Source of the DNA: Luteimonas endophytica
Lineage (GTDB): Bacteria; Pseudomonadota; Gammaproteobacteria; Xanthomonadales; Xanthomonadaceae
NCBI RefSeq assembly: GCF_029887875.1
Contig: NZ_JARXRM010000008.1
Coordinates: 154,318 to 218,317, forward strand
Reading direction: 5' to 3'
Length of the DNA stretch: 64,000 bases
A program made the position numbers and the translations under genes. The notes beneath the pieces are model-generated. The model did not search any database, was not told the DNA's origin, and was given only the letters and a program-made list of their open reading frames with translations. This document shows positions 59,696 to 64,000 of the stretch, piece after piece (positions within the stretch are counted from its first letter, which is position 1; every line of letters begins with the position of its first letter).

Positions 59696-60403
59696 TCAGT
59701 GGCGCGCGAACGGGGTCCTGCGGCGGAAGGTCATGAGGTAGACCCCGACCACCCAGATCGAGGCCGCCGCCCAGCCGGCGACGATGTCCGACGGGTAGTG
59801 CACCCCCAGGTAGATCCGCGACAGCCCGACCATCGGCACGAACACCGCCATCGCCGCGAACACCGGCCAGCGCCAGCGCGTGGGCCAGGCCAGCAGCACC
59901 AGCGTCAGGGCCAGCGCGGCCGAACCCATGGCGTGGCCGCTGGGAAAGCTGTAGGTCTGTTCCGGCGCGATCGACTCCCACAGCGTCGGCCGCTCGCGCG
60001 CGAACGCCTGCTTGGCGGCCAGGTTGAGGAGCCCGGCGCCGCCGAGCGCGATGGCCGCGAAGATGCCCGCGCGGTAGTGCCGCAGCGCCAGCAGCGCCAG
60101 CACCAGGGCGATGTCCACCGGCACCACCCCCCAGGCGTAGCCGATCTGCGAGAAGAACAGGAACACCCGGTCGAAGCCGTCGCGCGCCACCGCCGCGGCG
60201 AAACGCAGCAGCGGCTCGTCGAAGACGATCGCCTCGGCTTCCTGGATCTCGTCGGCCAGCTCCGAGAACACCCAGATCGGCAGCAGCAGCCCGCCGAACA
60301 GCAGCGCAAGCGCCCAGGCGTGGCGCCCGACGAATCGCCGCCCCTCGCGCAACCCGGTGCGCAGGTGGCGGGCGAACTCAGCCGGCCGCGGGTGTCCGGC
60401 CAT
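59696..60403 (-). CDS. PAP2-family membrane phosphatase
   Basis: 235 aa with about six membrane helices. The three PAP2 motifs are present: [17 protein letters not shown] and [15 protein letters not shown]. Members dephosphorylate undecaprenyl or phosphatidylglycerol phosphates. ATG 60403 overlaps the 3' end of ispG by 26 bp, so its translation depends on ispG. Since ispG begins the isoprenoid path that ends in undecaprenyl phosphate, a lipid-carrier recycling role fits, but the substrate is not shown. Confidence 0.9.
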   Translation of the reverse strand: MAGHPRPAEFARHLRTGLREGRRFVGRHAWALALLFGGLLLPIWVFSELADEIQEAEAIVFDEPLLRFAAAVARDGFDRVFLFFSQIGYAWGVVPVDIALVLALLALRHYRAGIFAAIALGGAGLLNLAAKQAFARERPTLWESIAPEQTYSFPSGHAMGSAALALTLVLLAWPTRWRWPVFAAMAVFVPMVGLSRIYLGVHYPSDIVAGWAAASIWVVGVYLMTFRRRTPFARH

Positions 60404-61664
60404 AGCGCTTGTCGACGTAGTCGTCGACCAGGGCGACGAACTCCTCGGCAATACGCTCGCCGCGCAGGGTGACCGCCTTCTCGCCGTCGATGAAGACCGG
60501 CGCCGAGGGCGCCTCGCCGGTGCCGGGCAGCGAGATGCCGATGTCGGCGTGGCGCGACTCGCCCGGGCCATTGACCACGCAGCCCATCACCGCCAGGGTC
60601 AGGTTCTCCGCGCCGGGATGGCTGATCTTCCACTCCGGCATCTTCGCCCGCACGTGCTCCTGCACGCGGCCGGCGAGCTCCTGGAAGAACTCCGAGGTGG
60701 TGCGGCCGCAGCCCGGGCAGGCGGTCACCATCGGCGTGAACGCGCGCAGGCCCATGGTCTGCAGCAGCTCCTGCGCCACCACCACCTCCTGGGTCCGCGA
60801 CGCACCGGGCTCGGGCGTGAGCGAAATGCGGATGGTGTCGCCGATCCCTTCCTGCAGCAGCACCGCCAGCGCAGCGCTCGAGGCGACGATGCCCTTGCTG
60901 CCGATGCCGGCCTCGGTCAGGCCCAGGTGCAGGGCGAAGTCCGAGCGGGTGGCGAGATCGCGGTACACCGCGATCAGCTCCTGCACCCCGCTGACCTTGC
61001 AGCTGAGCACGATGCGTTCGGCCGGCAGGCCCAGCTCGACCGCGCGCCCGGCCGAGTCCAGCGCCGAGCGGATCAGCGCCTCGCGCAGCACCCGGGCCGC
61101 CTCCCAGGGCTCGGCACGCGAGGCGTTCTCGTCCATCAGCCGGGTCGCGAGCGCCTGGTCCAGCGAGCCCCAGTTGGCGCCGATGCGCACCGGCTTGCCG
61201 TAGCGGATCGCGAACTCGATCAGCTGCGCGAACTGGGTATCGCGCTTCGGGCCGAAGCCGACGTTGCCGGGATTGATCCGGTACTTGGCCAGCGCCTCGG
61301 CGCAGGCCGGCTCGGCCGCCAGCAGCTGGTGGCCGTTGTAGTGGAAGTCGCCGATCACCGGCACGGCGATGCCCTGCATCGCCAGCCGTTCGACGATGCG
61401 CGGCACCGCCGCCGCCGACTCGGCGTTGTTGACCGTGATCCGCACCAGCTCCGAGCCGGCACGCCAGAGTTCGGCGATCTGCCGGGTGGTGGCGGCGACG
61501 TCGGCGGTGTCGGTATTGGTCATCGACTGCACCACCACCGGCGCGTCGCCGCCCACCGCCACGCCGCCGATCCGCACCTCGCGGGTGCGCCGCCGCGGGC
61601 TGGGCCCGAAGGTCGGGGCCGGATCGGCCTGGTCGGGCGGCGCGGGCTGTGGCTGGGCTGACAT
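60378..61664 (-). CDS. ispG: 4-hydroxy-3-methylbut-2-enyl diphosphate synthase IspG
   Basis: 4Fe-4S enzyme of the MEP isoprenoid pathway turning MEcPP to HMBPP. It has 428 aa with ATG 61664. N-terminal TIM barrel ([39 protein letters not shown]) and C-terminal cluster domain with cysteines in TACPGCGRT and GCVVNGPGE and the ligand Glu following. The first 20 residues are a Pro-rich addition. It is upstream of and overlapping the PAP2 gene. Confidence 0.96.
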   Translation of the reverse strand: MSAQPQPAPPDQADPAPTFGPSPRRRTREVRIGGVAVGGDAPVVVQSMTNTDTADVAATTRQIAELWRAGSELVRITVNNAESAAAVPRIVERLAMQGIAVPVIGDFHYNGHQLLAAEPACAEALAKYRINPGNVGFGPKRDTQFAQLIEFAIRYGKPVRIGANWGSLDQALATRLMDENASRAEPWEAARVLREALIRSALDSAGRAVELGLPAERIVLSCKVSGVQELIAVYRDLATRSDFALHLGLTEAGIGSKGIVASSAALAVLLQEGIGDTIRISLTPEPGASRTQEVVVAQELLQTMGLRAFTPMVTACPGCGRTTSEFFQELAGRVQEHVRAKMPEWKISHPGAENLTLAVMGCVVNGPGESRHADIGISLPGTGEAPSAPVFIDGEKAVTLRGERIAEEFVALVDDYVDKRYGRTPAAG

Positions 61665-61732
61665 GGCGCCATTTTACCCGCCCCGCGCGGCCGCCGCCGC
61701 GCGAATCTGAACCGCGCCGCGCGGCCCGCGGC

Positions 61733-62269
61733 TCAGTCGGCGTCGCCCGTCGCCGAGCCGGCTCCGAGACCGCGGACTTCGAAGGTCACCGCCACCGCGG
61801 GCGCGCGCTCGAAACGCAGGGTCGCCTCCACCGTCTCCCCGGCGGCGAACCGTCGTGCCGGCTCGATGAACATCAGGTGGTAGCCGCCCGGCTCGAGCGC
61901 GGTGCGTCCGCCTGCCGGCAGCTCCAGTCCCTCGGGCAGATGCCGCATCCGCATCATCCCGTCCTGATGGCGCATCTCGTGGATCTCCACGCGTGCGGCG
62001 GCGGCGCTGTCCACCGCGACCAGGCGGTCGTCGGTCTCGCCGCGGTTCTCGAGTTCGAGGTAGCCGCCCGCGACCCGACCGCCGGGCGGCACCTCCCGGA
62101 CCCAGGGCTCGATCGCTGTGATCGGGGCGCCCGCCACCTGGTCCGGGGTCGATCGAGGCGCGGCGTCGGGCGCCTCGCTGCGCGAGCACGCGGCCGCCGC
62201 GAGCGCCAGCGATACGACGGCGAGGAAACGACCCGTCTTCGGGGGGCACCAGCTTCTGGAAACACGCAT
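61733..62269 (-). CDS. PCu(A)C copper-chaperone lipoprotein
   Basis: 178 aa from ATG 62269. The signal peptide ends at AAAC, a lipobox-like site (residue about 28). The PCuAC copper motif is seen as HEM near [15 protein letters not shown], and HLMFI near the end of the domain, i.e. the H(M)x10Mx21HxM pattern. Such proteins hand Cu(I) to cytochrome oxidase Cu-A in the periplasm. It stands alone, divergent from xseA. Confidence 0.87.
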   Translation of the reverse strand: MRVSRSWCPPKTGRFLAVVSLALAAAACSRSEAPDAAPRSTPDQVAGAPITAIEPWVREVPPGGRVAGGYLELENRGETDDRLVAVDSAAAARVEIHEMRHQDGMMRMRHLPEGLELPAGGRTALEPGGYHLMFIEPARRFAAGETVEATLRFERAPAVAVTFEVRGLGAGSATGDAD

Positions 62270-62528
62270 CGAGGAATCTCCCTGGGGGCGGCAGTCCGCC
62301 GCAGCGTCGAAAATCGCATTCTCGCATCCGGCATCCGGCATGCGAGGGGCGGCAGTCCGGCGGAACTTCGAGGCGCTCCCCGAGACTCGCTTTGTCGAAC
62401 TCCCGCCGGAGTGCCGCTGGAAACGATGTGGGCATCCGCCAGCAGGGTTGGCGGCCATCCTGGCGCATGGCGGTGCCCGGGCGTTCCGACCGGTCCGACG
62501 CGACACCGCCACGCGCTATCCTTGGCCG

Positions 62529-63872
62529 ATGACGGAGACGGCCACCGGCGAGATCCTGACCCCCTCGCAGCTCAACACCCTGGCGCGCAGCCTGCTCGAG
62601 GACGCGTTCCCGCTGGTGCTGGTCGAGGGCGAGCTCGGCAATGTCTCCCGCCCCGCCTCCGGGCACCTGTACTTCACCCTCAAGGACGCGCGCGCGCAGG
62701 TGCGCTGCGCGATGTTCCGGCCCAAGAGCCAGTGGCTGCGGTTCCAGCCGCGCGAGGGCCTGAAGGTGCTGGCGCGCGGGCGCCTGACCCTGTACGAGGC
62801 CCGCGGCGACTACCAGCTGATCCTCGACTCGCTCGAGGAGGCGGGCGAAGGCGCGCTGCGGCGCGCCTTCGAGGAGCTCAAGGCGAAGCTGCTGGCCGAC
62901 GGCGTGTTCGATGCCGCGCGCAAGCGTCCGCTGCCGGCCTATGTGCGCCGGCTGGGGGTGATCACCTCGCCCTCCGGCGCCGCGGTGCGCGACGTGCTCA
63001 GCGTGCTGGCGCGGCGGTTTCCGCTGCTCGAGGTGGAGATCCTGCCGGTGCCGGTGCAGGGCGACGGCGCGCCCGCGCAGATCATCGCGATGCTGCGTCG
63101 CGCCGCCGCCAGCGGGCGCTACGACGCCCTGCTGCTGACCCGTGGCGGGGGCTCGCTGGAGGACCTGTGGGCCTTCAACGACGAGGCCCTCGCCCGCGCC
63201 GTGGCGGACTGCCCGGTGCCGGTGGTCGCCGCGGTCGGCCACGAGACCGATGCCTGTCTCGCCGAATTCGCCGCCGATCTGCGCGCGCCGACCCCGTCGG
63301 CCGCCGCCGAACTGCTGGTCCCCGAGCGCCGCGGACTGCTGGCGCGGCTGCGCGCCCTGCACCGCCGCGTCGCCGACCTCGGCCAGTACCGCCTGCAGCG
63401 GGCCGCGCAGCAGGCCGACCGCGCCGCCCTGCGCCTGGACGCGCTGCGCCCGCAGGCGCGCCTGCAGATGCTCCGGCAGCGCCAGCAGGACGCCCTGCGG
63501 CGCCTGCATGCCGCCTGGTCGCTCGCCGCCGAGCGCCGCGCCGCCGCGTTGCGGCACGCACAGGCGGGACTGCGCGGCCAGCATCCGCAGCGCCGCCTCG
63601 ACGACCTGGGCCGGCGGCTGCAGCCACTGCGGCCGCGCCTGGCGACGATCCTGCCGCGGCGCCTGCAAGCCGAAGCCCAGCGCCTGCGCGCCACTGCGCG
63701 CGCGCTCGAGACCATCAGCCCCCTCGCCACCGTCGCCCGCGGCTACGCGATCCTGCAGCAGCAGGACGGCCGCGTGGTGCGCAGCGTGCAGCAGGTGCGG
63801 CCCGGCGAGCGCCTCGGCGCGCGCGTCGGCGACGGACAGTTGCACGTACGCGTCGAATCGCCGGACGACTGA
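62529..63872 (+). CDS. xseA: Exodeoxyribonuclease VII large subunit
   Basis: 447 aa. N-terminal OB-fold ([44 protein letters not shown]) and catalytic domain with [34 protein letters not shown] and [27 protein letters not shown] are followed by a long coiled coil (about 280-400) and the C-terminal [11 protein letters not shown] segment. With XseB it degrades single-stranded DNA. xseB is not adjacent. ATG 62529 chosen; upstream sequence shows no family similarity. Confidence 0.95.
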   Translation: MTETATGEILTPSQLNTLARSLLEDAFPLVLVEGELGNVSRPASGHLYFTLKDARAQVRCAMFRPKSQWLRFQPREGLKVLARGRLTLYEARGDYQLILDSLEEAGEGALRRAFEELKAKLLADGVFDAARKRPLPAYVRRLGVITSPSGAAVRDVLSVLARRFPLLEVEILPVPVQGDGAPAQIIAMLRRAAASGRYDALLLTRGGGSLEDLWAFNDEALARAVADCPVPVVAAVGHETDACLAEFAADLRAPTPSAAAELLVPERRGLLARLRALHRRVADLGQYRLQRAAQQADRAALRLDALRPQARLQMLRQRQQDALRRLHAAWSLAAERRAAALRHAQAGLRGQHPQRRLDDLGRRLQPLRPRLATILPRRLQAEAQRLRATARALETISPLATVARGYAILQQQDGRVVRSVQQVRPGERLGARVGDGQLHVRVESPDD

Positions 63873-64000
63873 CGTACCATCACGTTCCGACCGCAGCTCA
63901 CCGACTAACCTTGCGGCGATTCCGCAGCAGCGGCTGCGCTGGTCGACGGCGGCTGGTGCGCTTTTCCGAATCGCCCGCGCGCTTGCCTGCGGCCGGGCGG
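63873..64000. other. right-edge intergenic stretch, nothing recognised
   Basis: 128 bp after xseA. No gene start, tRNA or terminator is evident before the window ends. Confidence 0.5.

Overview
The window is GC-rich, densely coded DNA from a gammaproteobacterium of the Xanthomonadaceae/Lysobacterales kind. The clearest marker is the arginine block at the left edge. It has N-acetylornithine carbamoyltransferase in place of ordinary ornithine carbamoyltransferase, followed by argG and an ArgE deacetylase, which is the Xanthomonas N-acetylcitrulline route. A FimX-type REC-PAS-GGDEF-EAL protein, FolE2, an AT-richer heptamer repeat (GGGAATC-like) and GTAG-hairpin (SMAG-like) repeats agree with this. 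I cannot name the species from sequence alone.

Left part (1-32.6 kb) is mostly core genome. On the minus strand are argF'-argG-argE, preceded by what looks like a ribosome-dependent attenuator. Then come cysS, sufE, a cysteine-less DksA with a Lys/Ala tail, yidD-pyrC-M23 peptidase, folE2, and an mtaD-ubiG-HAD phosphatase group whose order suggests the phosphatase may be MupP. These are followed by efp facing epmB (its lysine-modification partner), fimX, htpX, gluQ, a polyhydroxyalkanoate block with two PhaB-like reductases around phaR but no synthase, an M48 protease, an SUMF1-like lipoprotein, rnd, tRNA-Ala(CGC), tRNA-Arg(CCT), an ALDH7-family dehydrogenase, pyrD-murB, and a DMT permease.

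Middle part (32.7-36.8 kb) is a signalling island. It holds a Hanks-type Ser/Thr kinase with a membrane segment and TPR-like tail, a 71-residue secreted Gly-rich double-cysteine peptide just downstream of it, and a divergent SARP/BTAD-type regulator.

Right-centre (36.9-53.8 kb) is one long minus-strand operon, largely with 4-bp stop/start overlaps, encoding an MSHA-like type IV pilus or pseudopilus machine. Its parts, in order of transcription, are a pilin, inner-membrane platform proteins, a prepilin, a secretin lipoprotein, a TPR protein, an ExeA/MshM-like ATPase, an MshE-like ATPase with probable c-di-GMP-binding motifs, an MshG-like platform protein, a second pilin, and three unusually large Ala-rich prepilin-like proteins that resemble a tip complex in layout. 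Four 11-bp phased direct repeats lie upstream of the first pilin. Divergent from the operon are two FHA-GGDEF paralogues, one intact and one eroded. The local logic is probably c-di-GMP made next door and sensed by the extension ATPase.

Right edge (56.1-64 kb) carries a large secreted subtilase, a PAP2 phosphatase overlapping ispG, a PCu(A)C copper-chaperone lipoprotein, and xseA. No insertion sequence, prophage, CRISPR array or rRNA is visible.
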